Assembly (NCBI GenBank): GCA_030617125.1
Contig: JAUWWA010000051.1
Coordinates: 1 to 8,812 of the forward strand
Length of the DNA: 8,812 nt
Source of the DNA: Pirellulales bacterium
GTDB taxonomy: Bacteria > Planctomycetota > Planctomycetia > Pirellulales > Thermoguttaceae
Direction of reading: 5' to 3'
A program made the translations under genes and the position numbers. The notes under the pieces were generated by a model. The model saw nothing but the letters and a program-made list of their open reading frames with translations, was not told where the DNA came from and did not search any database. Below, in pieces: positions 1 to 5,759 of the stretch (within the stretch, counting starts at the first letter, position 1; each line of letters opens with the position of its first letter).

Positions 1-31
1 CTTCGCAGAAGTAGTGACTTCCCCCGGCTCA

Positions 32-57
32 CACTGCTTGCCTGCCGGCAAGCAGTG
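32..57. repeat. Perfect inverted repeat (11-bp arms, 4-base loop)
   Basis: The left arm CACTGCTTGCC (32-42) is exactly complementary to the right arm GGCAAGCAGTG (47-57), with TGCC as the loop. A smaller hairpin, GAAGT-AGTG-ACTTC, lies just before it at 8-21. No T-run follows, so it does not look like a factor-independent terminator. It ends about 55 bases before the start of the URO-D-like fragment. It could be a REP-like dispersed palindrome, the end of an upstream transcript, or an operator. No second copy was seen in this window. Confidence 0.7.
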
Positions 58-111
58 GCACACGTTCAATCACGGGTACCCGGCGTTTCCGTTCCAGAAA
101 GGTAGATCACT

Positions 112-723
112 ATGAATTCGAGAGAACGTATCCTTACAGCTCTACAGCATAGCGAGCCTGATCGTGTGCCCGTTGATCTCGGCGCTAACGAATCGACAGG
201 TATCATGGCCGTTGCATACAACCGCCTGAAAGCACACTTGGGCATCTCCGGCAGGGCTGAGCTTTACGACCCGCTTTGTATGACCTGTAAGGTAGAACCC
301 TCTGTTCTGGACGTTGTTGGATCAGACGCGGCAGGTTTATACATCGAATCAAGCGAATGGAAGCCATGGACCTTATCGGACGGCTCAACGGCAGAAATAC
401 CGGCCAAGTTCAATACCAAGACGCTTGATAATGGCGACATGGTCCAAGTGGATGAAAATGAAACGGTGATCAGTCGCTGTCCGAAGGGGGGGTTGTATTT
501 CGATCCAGTCTATCATCCTCTCGAGCATGCCGAGACATTTGCTGAGATAGATGCGGGACAGCCCTATTACGATACGTTCGACTGGGCCAGTCATTTTGAT
601 GAAGGTTTCGACGCCATGCGGCTGAGAGCCCGCACACTTTACGAGGAGACGGATTACGCAATTGTCGGCAATATGTGCCTCCACGTGTTTGCAGCCGGGC
701 AGGCCTTGGGGGAGTGCCGATAG
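112..723 (+). pseudogene. Truncated uroporphyrinogen decarboxylase-like (URO-D/MtaA family) protein, N-terminal half
   Basis: The 203-residue product starts MNSRERILTALQHSEPDRVP, the typical opening of URO-D-superfamily proteins of the methyltransferase-activating (MtaA-like) type: an RE/RxxxxLxH helix followed by DRVPVDLG. Such proteins usually run to about 340-400 residues and form a TIM barrel. Here similarity stops after residues ~195-199 (FAAGQAL), where the family normally continues into an RGFENFxxDL-like helix. Instead four unrelated residues and a TAG follow. The other two forward frames downstream give no URO-D continuation, so this is loss of the 3' half rather than a simple frameshift. 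The ATG is preceded by GAAAGG (97-102) with a 9-base spacer, a fair ribosome-binding site. GC is about 50%, lower than uvrA and ilvB. The fragment lacks half the barrel and is unlikely to be active. The substrate cannot be inferred; true haem-pathway HemE is less likely than a paralogue. Confidence 0.72.
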
Positions 724-800
724 GTGTCGTCGCCAATCCAGAACCCTTCAGGTCCCGCCAGCAACGAGCCGAAAAACCACCCGGGAGATGAGCAAAGCCC

Positions 801-819
801 CCGCACACCTGCGGTTTTT
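801..819 (+). terminator. Terminator-like hairpin with T5 tract
   Basis: CCGCA (801-805) pairs with TGCGG (810-814) around a CACC loop, followed directly by TTTTT (815-819). The stem is short but GC-rich. It lies about 80 bases after the premature stop of the URO-D fragment, so it could end that transcript. It may also be part of whatever element filled this region. No expression evidence is available. Confidence 0.35.
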
Positions 820-832
820 CCTCTCAGGCGCA

Positions 833-867
833 GGCGCGCGAGGCGTTTACCCCCTTAACCGCGCGCC
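833..867. repeat. GC-rich inverted repeat (8-bp arms, 19-base loop)
   Basis: GGCGCGCG (833-840) is exactly complementary to CGCGCGCC (860-867). The loop (841-859) contains a run of five C. No T-run follows. It lies 14 bases after the terminator-like hairpin, so the two could belong to one structured transcript or to an element end. The function is unknown. Confidence 0.5.
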
Positions 868-1068
868 GTGTGCGAGTGCCTACCCGCCTTTTATGGAGTG
901 TCCCCCTGGTCCATCTCCGGCCGGTCTGGCAAGCGGTAGTCCCCAACGGTGCCCCCCGGCACTCTCACCCGGGTGTCAGGGCCACGACATCGGGAGTAGC
1001 GATCGGTTCACGGTCGGCGTGTGAAGAACGCGCGTTGGGGGCGGGCGTTGTGGGATTGCGAAGACGAG

Positions 1069-1167
1069 TCAGGTCTCGGGCGACTCTTGCCAGCGGTCGG
1101 GCAGGAGTTGCTCTAACTCGCCCGGCTTCAGGTCGGCCAAGCGCGTCAAGACGTCGTGGAGATAGCT
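1069..1167 (-). pseudogene. IS66-type transposase remnant, C-terminal end only
   Basis: The minus-strand frame reads YLHDVLTRLADLKPGELEQL and ends LLPDRWQESPET before its stop at 1069-1071. This matches the usual C-terminus of IS66-family TnpC transposases: a YLxDVLxRL helix, a spacer, then (E/D)LLPxxW. Only about 32 codons remain. Upstream in the same frame (above ~1167) the translation turns Arg/Pro-rich and loses any resemblance, so the rest of the ~500-residue protein is gone. No matching terminal inverted repeats, tnpA or tnpB were found. It is probably the remnant of an insertion that may also explain the truncated URO-D gene. The assignment rests on motif memory and a short segment. 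Confidence 0.55.
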
Positions 1168-1416
1168 TCCAGCCGTTCTACGACGTGATGCAGGTCCGGC
1201 GGTTTGTGCTCCACCTCGGCAAGGTCGGGACAGGAGCCGTCCGCGAGGAGACCGCCGGAAAGGCGTCATTCGTTCCTGTACACTTCTTTTGCCTTTCTTG
1301 TCCCAAGAACAAGACAACATGAACACCATGGGCCACCTGGCCTAGGACAACTTCTTGCCCTAGCTGCCCCATCATGCTAAACTAAAGGGTTTGCGAACCC
1401 CTGATCTCGCCCGGCT
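1168..1416. other. Gene-free stretch before uvrA
   Basis: No gene is supported. A minus-strand frame at about 1180-1250 gives a protein-like phrase (HKPPDLHHVVERLEAI) in a different frame from the IS66 remnant; it may be another decayed coding fragment, unassigned. Close to uvrA there is a small hairpin, GGGTT-TGCG-AACCC (1387-1400), and a weak promoter-like pair listed separately. Neither a LexA-type box nor a strong Shine-Dalgarno sequence was seen. Confidence 0.4.
1355..1383 (+). promoter_or_regulatory. Weak sigma70-like promoter candidate for uvrA
   Basis: TTGCCC (1355-1360) and TAAACT (1378-1383) are separated by 17 bases; each hexamer matches consensus at 4 of 6 positions. The predicted start would fall near 1390, at the small hairpin 1387-1400, leaving a short leader before uvrA. 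The motif is weak and could be chance. Confidence 0.25.
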
Positions 1417-4017
1417 GTGTGCCCGATGAATCGCAGACCCCCGCAGACCGATCGCGATGCGGCCGAAAGCATCCGGATTCGCGGGGCCCGCGTGCATAAC
1501 CTCCAGAACCTCGACCTGGACATCCCACGCAACCGGCTGGTGGTGGTCACCGGTCCGAGCGGGTCGGGGAAGAGTTCACTGGCGTTCGACACGCTTTACG
1601 CCGAGGGCCAGCGGCAGTACATCGAGAGCCTATCGGTCTACGCCCGGCAGTTCTTGCACCAGTTGGAGCGGCCCGACGTCGAGGTGATCGACGGCCTTCC
1701 GCCGACGATCTCGATCGACCAGCGCGCCGGCAGACACAACCCGCGAAGTACGGTCGCCACGGTCACCGAGATCTACGACTATCTTCGGCTGCTGTTCGCC
1801 CGGCTGGGCGAGGCCTTGTGTTACCGGTGCGGCGAACCGATCCGGCAGCAAACGCCCGAGCAAATCCTTGCTGCGATGTCGGCGCTTGCCGACGGCACGC
1901 GGACGATGATTCTGGCCCCCTTGGTGCGCGGGCGCAGGGGCGAGCATAAGGAAGTGCTTGCGTCGATTCGCAAGGCGGGGTTTCTGCGCGCGCGGGTCGA
2001 TGGCGAAGTGATCGACATCGAGGATCCCCCCGAACTGGCTCGGCGGAAGCCGCACCACATCGAAGCGGTGATCGATCGTGTCGTGATTCGCCAACAGGTC
2101 CGCGACCGCATCGCCGAGTCGATCAGCCTCGCGCTGCGTCATGCCGACGGCTTGGTCCTGGTCACCCACGAAGAAAAGTCGCGGCGGGGAAGCATCTGGC
2201 ACGACGATCTGTTCAGCACCCGATATGCGTGCCCGCACTGCAAGATCAGCTACGAAGAACTCGAACCGCGCACGTTCAGTTTCAACAGCCCGTATGGGGC
2301 GTGTCCGAAGTGCGAAGGGCTCGGCGTGCCGACGATGCTCGAAGATCAGGACGCCGGCACGACCGGCGAATCGAAGCGGCGGCGGCTCGAAACGTTCCGC
2401 GGCAAAGTGGTCTGCGGCGAGTGCGGCGGGTCGCGGCTGCGCGCAGAGGCGCGCAGCGTGCGCATCGGCGGCAAGGCAATCCACGAAGTCACCGCCATGA
2501 CCGTCGCCGACGTTCGGAAGTTCTTCGACCAACTCCGGTTCGATGACGACGACGAGCGGCCGATCGCGCAGCCGATCGTCGCCGAGATCGCCGCGCGTGT
2601 GGAATTTCTCGAGAAGGTCGGCCTGGACTACCTCACGCTCGACCGGCCGGCCGAAACCCTAAGCAGCGGCGAGTTGCAGCGCGTCCGATTGGCCACCTCC
2701 TTGGGCTCCGGGCTGGTCGGCGTTTGCTACGTGCTCGACGAGCCGACCATCGGCCTGCATGCGCGCGACAATCATCGGCTGATCGACGCCTTGCGCAACT
2801 TGCAGGCCCGTGGCAATACCGTCGTGGTCGTCGAGCACGACGAGGCGATCATGCGCCGGGCGGACTGGCTGATCGACCTGGGCCCCGGCGCCGGGCGGCA
2901 CGGCGGGCGGATCGTCGTCGAGGGTACGCCCGGTGATGTTAGCGACGCCGACGAGTCGCTCACCGGCGACTACCTTGCCGGCCGGAAGAAGATTCCGTTG
3001 CCCCGCCGCCGCCGCGTGGCCAAGACACGATCGATCACGATCACAGGCGTAGCGACCAATAACCTCAAGCAAGTGACGGTGCGGTTCCCGCTCTCGGCGC
3101 TGGTGTGCGTGACCGGCGTGAGCGGATCGGGGAAGAGTTCGCTTTTGAACGAGACGCTTGCTCGGGCGCTGGTCCGGCGGTTGGGCGGCATCGCCGCCAA
3201 GCCCGGTCCGTTCGTCTCGCTGCGCGGCGCCAAGGGGATCGACAAGGTGGTGCAAATCGACCAGTCGCCGATCGGGCGGACGCCGCGGAGCAATCCGGCC
3301 ACGTACACCGGCACGTTCGACGAGATTCGCAAGGTGTTCGCCGGTACTCGCGACGCGCGCCGCCGGGGGTACAAGGCGGGCCGGTTCAGCTTCAACGTCA
3401 AAGGCGGCCGGTGCGAGGAGTGTCAGGGCCAGGGCCAGCAGAAGATCGAAATGAACTTCCTGCCCGACCTCTACGTCACCTGCCCCGTGTGCGAAGGCCG
3501 GCGCTTCAACCGGCAGACGCTCGCGGTGCGCTACCGCGAAGAGTCCATTGCCGACGTGCTCGACATGCGCGTCGACGACGCAGCGGTGTTCTTTGAGAAC
3601 TTCCCGGTTATCGCCCGGCTGCTGGGCAGCTTGCAGGAAGTCGGCCTGGGATACCTCACCTTGGGCCAGCCTTCAACGATGCTCTCCGGGGGCGAGGCCC
3701 AACGCGTGAAGCTGGCCACCGAACTGGGCCGCGTCGAAACCGGCAAGACCTTCTACGTCCTCGACGAGCCCACTACCGGGCTGCACTTCGACGACATCAA
3801 GAAGCTCTTGGACGTACTCGGCCGGCTGGTCGATCTTGGCAATACCGTCGTCGTGATCGAGCACCACCTCGACGTGATCAAAACGGCCGACTGGATCATC
3901 GACCTGGGGCCCGAAGGCGGCGATGCCGGCGGGTACGTGGTCGCCACCGGCACCCCCGAACAAGTCGCCGCCATCGACGGCAACCACACGGGCCGGTTCC
4001 TCCGCGCGGTGCTGTAA
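1417..4017 (+). CDS. uvrA: Excinuclease ABC subunit A (UvrA), short form
   Basis: UvrA is the damage-recognition ATPase of nucleotide excision repair; it dimerises, loads UvrB onto DNA and acts in the cytoplasm. The 866-residue product has both ABC modules: Walker [10 protein letters not shown] (46-54) and GVSGSGKSS (567-575), signatures LSSGELQR (415-422) and LSGGEAQR (756-763), Walker B/D-loop [10 protein letters not shown] (439-448) and [10 protein letters not shown] (781-790), and H-loops VVVEHD (~470) and VVVIEHH (~811). Zinc cysteine pairs are C136/C139 with C333/C336, C272/C275 with C296/C299, and C666/C669 with C689/C692. The UvrB-binding region is present (~140-250; [21 protein letters not shown]). 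The protein is ~75 residues shorter than the usual ~940 because only 28 residues separate GLGV (301-304) from C333, where most of the insertion domain normally sits. The first signature has Ser for the usual second Gly. GTG at 1417 and ATG at 1426 are both possible starts; neither has a clear Shine-Dalgarno sequence. The gene converges on the ATPase gene, 24 bases away. Identification as a UvrA is very secure; a specialised paralogue is possible. Confidence 0.96.
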   Translation: MCPMNRRPPQTDRDAAESIRIRGARVHNLQNLDLDIPRNRLVVVTGPSGSGKSSLAFDTLYAEGQRQYIESLSVYARQFLHQLERPDVEVIDGLPPTISIDQRAGRHNPRSTVATVTEIYDYLRLLFARLGEALCYRCGEPIRQQTPEQILAAMSALADGTRTMILAPLVRGRRGEHKEVLASIRKAGFLRARVDGEVIDIEDPPELARRKPHHIEAVIDRVVIRQQVRDRIAESISLALRHADGLVLVTHEEKSRRGSIWHDDLFSTRYACPHCKISYEELEPRTFSFNSPYGACPKCEGLGVPTMLEDQDAGTTGESKRRRLETFRGKVVCGECGGSRLRAEARSVRIGGKAIHEVTAMTVADVRKFFDQLRFDDDDERPIAQPIVAEIAARVEFLEKVGLDYLTLDRPAETLSSGELQRVRLATSLGSGLVGVCYVLDEPTIGLHARDNHRLIDALRNLQARGNTVVVVEHDEAIMRRADWLIDLGPGAGRHGGRIVVEGTPGDVSDADESLTGDYLAGRKKIPLPRRRRVAKTRSITITGVATNNLKQVTVRFPLSALVCVTGVSGSGKSSLLNETLARALVRRLGGIAAKPGPFVSLRGAKGIDKVVQIDQSPIGRTPRSNPATYTGTFDEIRKVFAGTRDARRRGYKAGRFSFNVKGGRCEECQGQGQQKIEMNFLPDLYVTCPVCEGRRFNRQTLAVRYREESIADVLDMRVDDAAVFFENFPVIARLLGSLQEVGLGYLTLGQPSTMLSGGEAQRVKLATELGRVETGKTFYVLDEPTTGLHFDDIKKLLDVLGRLVDLGNTVVVIEHHLDVIKTADWIIDLGPEGGDAGGYVVATGTPEQVAAIDGNHTGRFLRAVL

Positions 4018-4041
4018 AGCCGCGACCAGTGATTGCGGGAT

Positions 4042-5496
4042 TCAGTCCATCATCAACAAGAAGAGAATTAGCGGCAGCAGAAAGCACTGGTCCCGTTGTC
4101 CGAAGTCTTCTCTGTTCTTGGTGACTACAAGCGGTGCGTGGCAGCGATATCTGCCGGCAAAATACTCCAGGCCACGCAAGTCCCGTGCGGCAAGCGTTTG
4201 CCGATATTTCACCTCGATGGGCAGATACGTCGAGGGAGCAGTGTGTACGACGAAATCAACCTCACGTTCGGCCGTGTCACGATAGTAGTCAATCTGCAGC
4301 ATACCTCGCCATTTTTTCAGCGTGTTGAACACCAGATTCTCTGCATAAAGCCCCAGCATATCTTCATTGGCAAGCATGTCTTTTCCGATGCGAAGTACGG
4401 CGTTGCGAAGCGCCAGGTCGACCAGATAGAATCTCATGTTTCCGCGCCGAACGCGCACGGGGGAAGAACGGAACTTGGAGGCATGTGCGAGCAAGTCGGT
4501 CATTTCCAACAGCGGGAGGTATTTGTCCACCTGCTGCGCGCTCACGCCCACTTCTCGTGCCAGCGATTTCTGGTTCACTTCCCGCCCCGGCTGTTCAAGC
4601 AGCGAAATGTAGAACGCCTTGAGCTGTTCAGGCTTGCGGAACTCCGCGGCAAGGACAAGATCCTCGTAGATCACCTTCTTGATTTGATTGTCGTACAGGT
4701 ATTCGATTTTCTTGTCTTGGGTAGGCAGTTGCCAAACCTCGGGGAACCCACCGTCAACGAGATATGACTCTAACGCTGCTTGGGCTTTTTCCCAAAGCAG
4801 GTCGGAACCGTGAGGAACCGATACCGTGGCCAAAGAGCAATAACCAAGGTCTCCCGATAGCATGCCCTTTATCATGTCTCCAGCTCGAAGTATCTGGGAG
4901 ACTTCTCCGAGCAAGGGTCTCTCGTCCGGCTTGTCGTGAAGCTGGAATAACAGGAACTCCCGAAACGAGAATGGCAGCACATGGTAATCCTTGACCCTGC
5001 CTAGCAGGCTCTCACGGCTCTTTTTGAAAATCGGACTTGAAGCCGAACCCGAAATGACAATATGCACCGGGTACTTCAGATCGTAGTATTTCTTCAGATA
5101 GAGTTCCCAACGTTCGAACCTTTGGATTTCGTCGAGGAACAGATACGCCGGGCCGGTTTGACCCAGTTCGGCCAATTGGGTCATCAACTGATCGATCACG
5201 TCTTCGCCTCCGGCCGACGTCCGCAGGCGGGCCGGATCGTCCAACGAGTAGTAGATCAACCGCTCGGGAGGCACCTGGTCGAGGTTCAGTAGGTGTTGGA
5301 CCATCTGCTGCAGCAACGTTGACTTGCCGACGCGCCGCGGCCCGGTGATCGAGAGCATCTGTGGGACCGATCGGAGATCCTTGATCAACTCTTCGAAAAC
5401 GGGGCGCCGAAACGACGGGATGCTTTGCTCCCAGCCGGGGCGTGCGTTGGGATCATGCCACGGGCAGTACGGCTTGATAAGTGTTTTGATATCCAT
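4042..5496 (-). CDS. AAA_14 / DUF4143 ATP-binding protein
   Basis: The 484-residue protein belongs to the widespread AAA-type ATPases with an N-terminal AAA_14 domain and a C-terminal DUF4143 domain. Visible are Walker A GPRRVGKST (52-60), Walker B AYLFLDEIQ (117-125), a sensor-like strand VISGSAS (147-153), FSFREF at about 176-181, YLVDGGFPE (~245-253), a winged-helix-like middle (~300-340), and the C-terminal nuclease-like signature AENLVF (380-385), REVDFVV (411-417) and IEVKYR (427-432), resembling a PD-(D/E)XK fold with D414, E428 and K430. The end is hydrophobic (LLPLILFLLMMD), as is common in the family. Its role is unknown. Members are often solitary accessory genes, and DNA binding or cleavage is inferred from fold only. 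No partner gene is adjacent: it converges with uvrA and diverges from ilvB. GC is clearly lower than its neighbours (26 of 60 bases at 4681-4740 against 40 of 60 at 2701-2760 in uvrA), which suggests acquisition. ATG at 5496 lies under a good AT-rich promoter; no strong ribosome-binding site is seen. Confidence 0.92.
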   Translation of the reverse strand: MDIKTLIKPYCPWHDPNARPGWEQSIPSFRRPVFEELIKDLRSVPQMLSITGPRRVGKSTLLQQMVQHLLNLDQVPPERLIYYSLDDPARLRTSAGGEDVIDQLMTQLAELGQTGPAYLFLDEIQRFERWELYLKKYYDLKYPVHIVISGSASSPIFKKSRESLLGRVKDYHVLPFSFREFLLFQLHDKPDERPLLGEVSQILRAGDMIKGMLSGDLGYCSLATVSVPHGSDLLWEKAQAALESYLVDGGFPEVWQLPTQDKKIEYLYDNQIKKVIYEDLVLAAEFRKPEQLKAFYISLLEQPGREVNQKSLAREVGVSAQQVDKYLPLLEMTDLLAHASKFRSSPVRVRRGNMRFYLVDLALRNAVLRIGKDMLANEDMLGLYAENLVFNTLKKWRGMLQIDYYRDTAEREVDFVVHTAPSTYLPIEVKYRQTLAARDLRGLEYFAGRYRCHAPLVVTKNREDFGQRDQCFLLPLILFLLMMD

Positions 5497-5543
5497 AAGT
5501 TACACCGTTTTGGGAAATTATGGTGCTGTAGTATCTTAAAATA

Positions 5544-5571
5544 ACTATAGCATAATAGTGTTATTGTTCAA
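5544..5571 (-). promoter_or_regulatory. sigma70-like promoter for the AAA_14/DUF4143 gene
   Basis: Reading the minus strand, TTGAAC (5571-5566) is followed after 16 bases by TATAGT (5549-5544), which matches the -10 consensus at 5 of 6 positions. The stretch is strikingly AT-rich against the GC-rich surroundings. The predicted start is near 5537, giving a ~40-base leader before the ATG at 5496. The spacer holds an imperfect palindrome, AATAGTGTTATT (5554-5565), a possible operator. Confidence 0.6.
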
Positions 5572-5635
5572 CCCTCGCATTGGTGCCAGCATACGCCCCG
5601 CGAGAGAGGTAATCGGTGGTTGCGCTTCGGACACC

Positions 5636-5664
5636 TTGAACTCTGCGTGCTCTGGGCGTAAAGT
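5636..5664 (+). promoter_or_regulatory. Weak sigma70-like promoter candidate for ilvB
   Basis: TTGAAC (5636-5641) and TAAAGT (5659-5664) are spaced by 17 bases. The -10 matches consensus at 4 of 6. Transcription would start near 5671, leaving an 80-base leader that contains the small ORF at 5697-5759. A second weaker pair (TTGAGT near 5684 and TATCAA near 5709) is also possible. Confidence 0.3.
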
Positions 5665-5696
5665 GAAATGTCTGGAACGCTCGCGTTGAGTCGTCT

Positions 5697-5759
5697 ATGA
5701 CAGCCAGCTATCAAGCTCGGAACCCTGAACCCCGACCCGTTGCCTTATTGTGGCCATGA
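5697..5759 (+). CDS. Possible 20-codon leader peptide upstream of ilvB
   Basis: An ATG at 5697 opens a 20-codon frame whose last residues are P-V-A-L-L-W-P, and its TGA (5757-5759) overlaps the ilvB-internal ATG (5756-5758) as ATGA. Both leucine codons are TTA and TTG, which are uncommon in GC-rich genomes. Val and Leu are end products of the pathway that IlvB starts, so a translation-sensing or coupling role is conceivable, as with the ilvB leader peptide of enterobacteria. Against this, there is no ribosome-binding site before 5697, no clear attenuator hairpin, and only three branched-chain codons. If ilvB starts at GTG 5750 the overlap would be incidental. Speculative. Confidence 0.2.
   Translation: MTASYQARNPEPRPVALLWP

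Larger units (their letters stand above)
724..1068. other. Gene-free stretch with hairpins, probable mobile-element debris
   Basis: No recognisable protein was found in any frame. Open frames cross this stretch on both strands but their translations are low-complexity, Pro/Arg/Ser-rich and match no family I know. One minus-strand frame ends in TAA at about 891-893 after ~38 codons rich in Arg, Gly and Pro (ending PEMDQGDTP); I cannot assign it. Two hairpins, listed separately, fall here. The stretch lies between the break in the URO-D gene and the IS66-like transposase remnant, so insertion-element or intron residue is the simplest reading. A structured RNA is possible but matched no class I could recognise. 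Confidence 0.5.

Noticed and set aside
790..1000. Possible group II intron or RNase P/tmRNA-like RNA in the unassigned stretch
   Set aside because: I looked for a domain-V-like hairpin, a reverse-transcriptase motif and RNase P conserved boxes and found none.
870..1322. A 150-codon plus-strand frame in the gene-free stretch
   Set aside because: Low-complexity Arg/Ser/Ala/Val-rich sequence with no motif; it runs antisense through the IS66-like remnant.
1387..1400. GGGTT-TGCG-AACCC as a tRNA T-arm
   Set aside because: The loop is 4 bases rather than 7 and no acceptor, D or anticodon arm surrounds it.
1630..2532. A 300-codon open frame antisense to uvrA
   Set aside because: It lies inside a gene with complete UvrA motifs; the translation is rich in Asp, Arg and Ala with no family motif, as expected from GC-rich codon bias.
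4096..4767. A 223-codon plus-strand frame opposite the AAA_14/DUF4143 gene
   Set aside because: The minus-strand protein here has Walker motifs and a full domain layout; the plus-strand translation resembles nothing known.
4042..5496. The ATPase as part of a defence or toxin-antitoxin system
   Set aside because: No partner gene is adjacent; both neighbours are housekeeping genes in opposite orientation.
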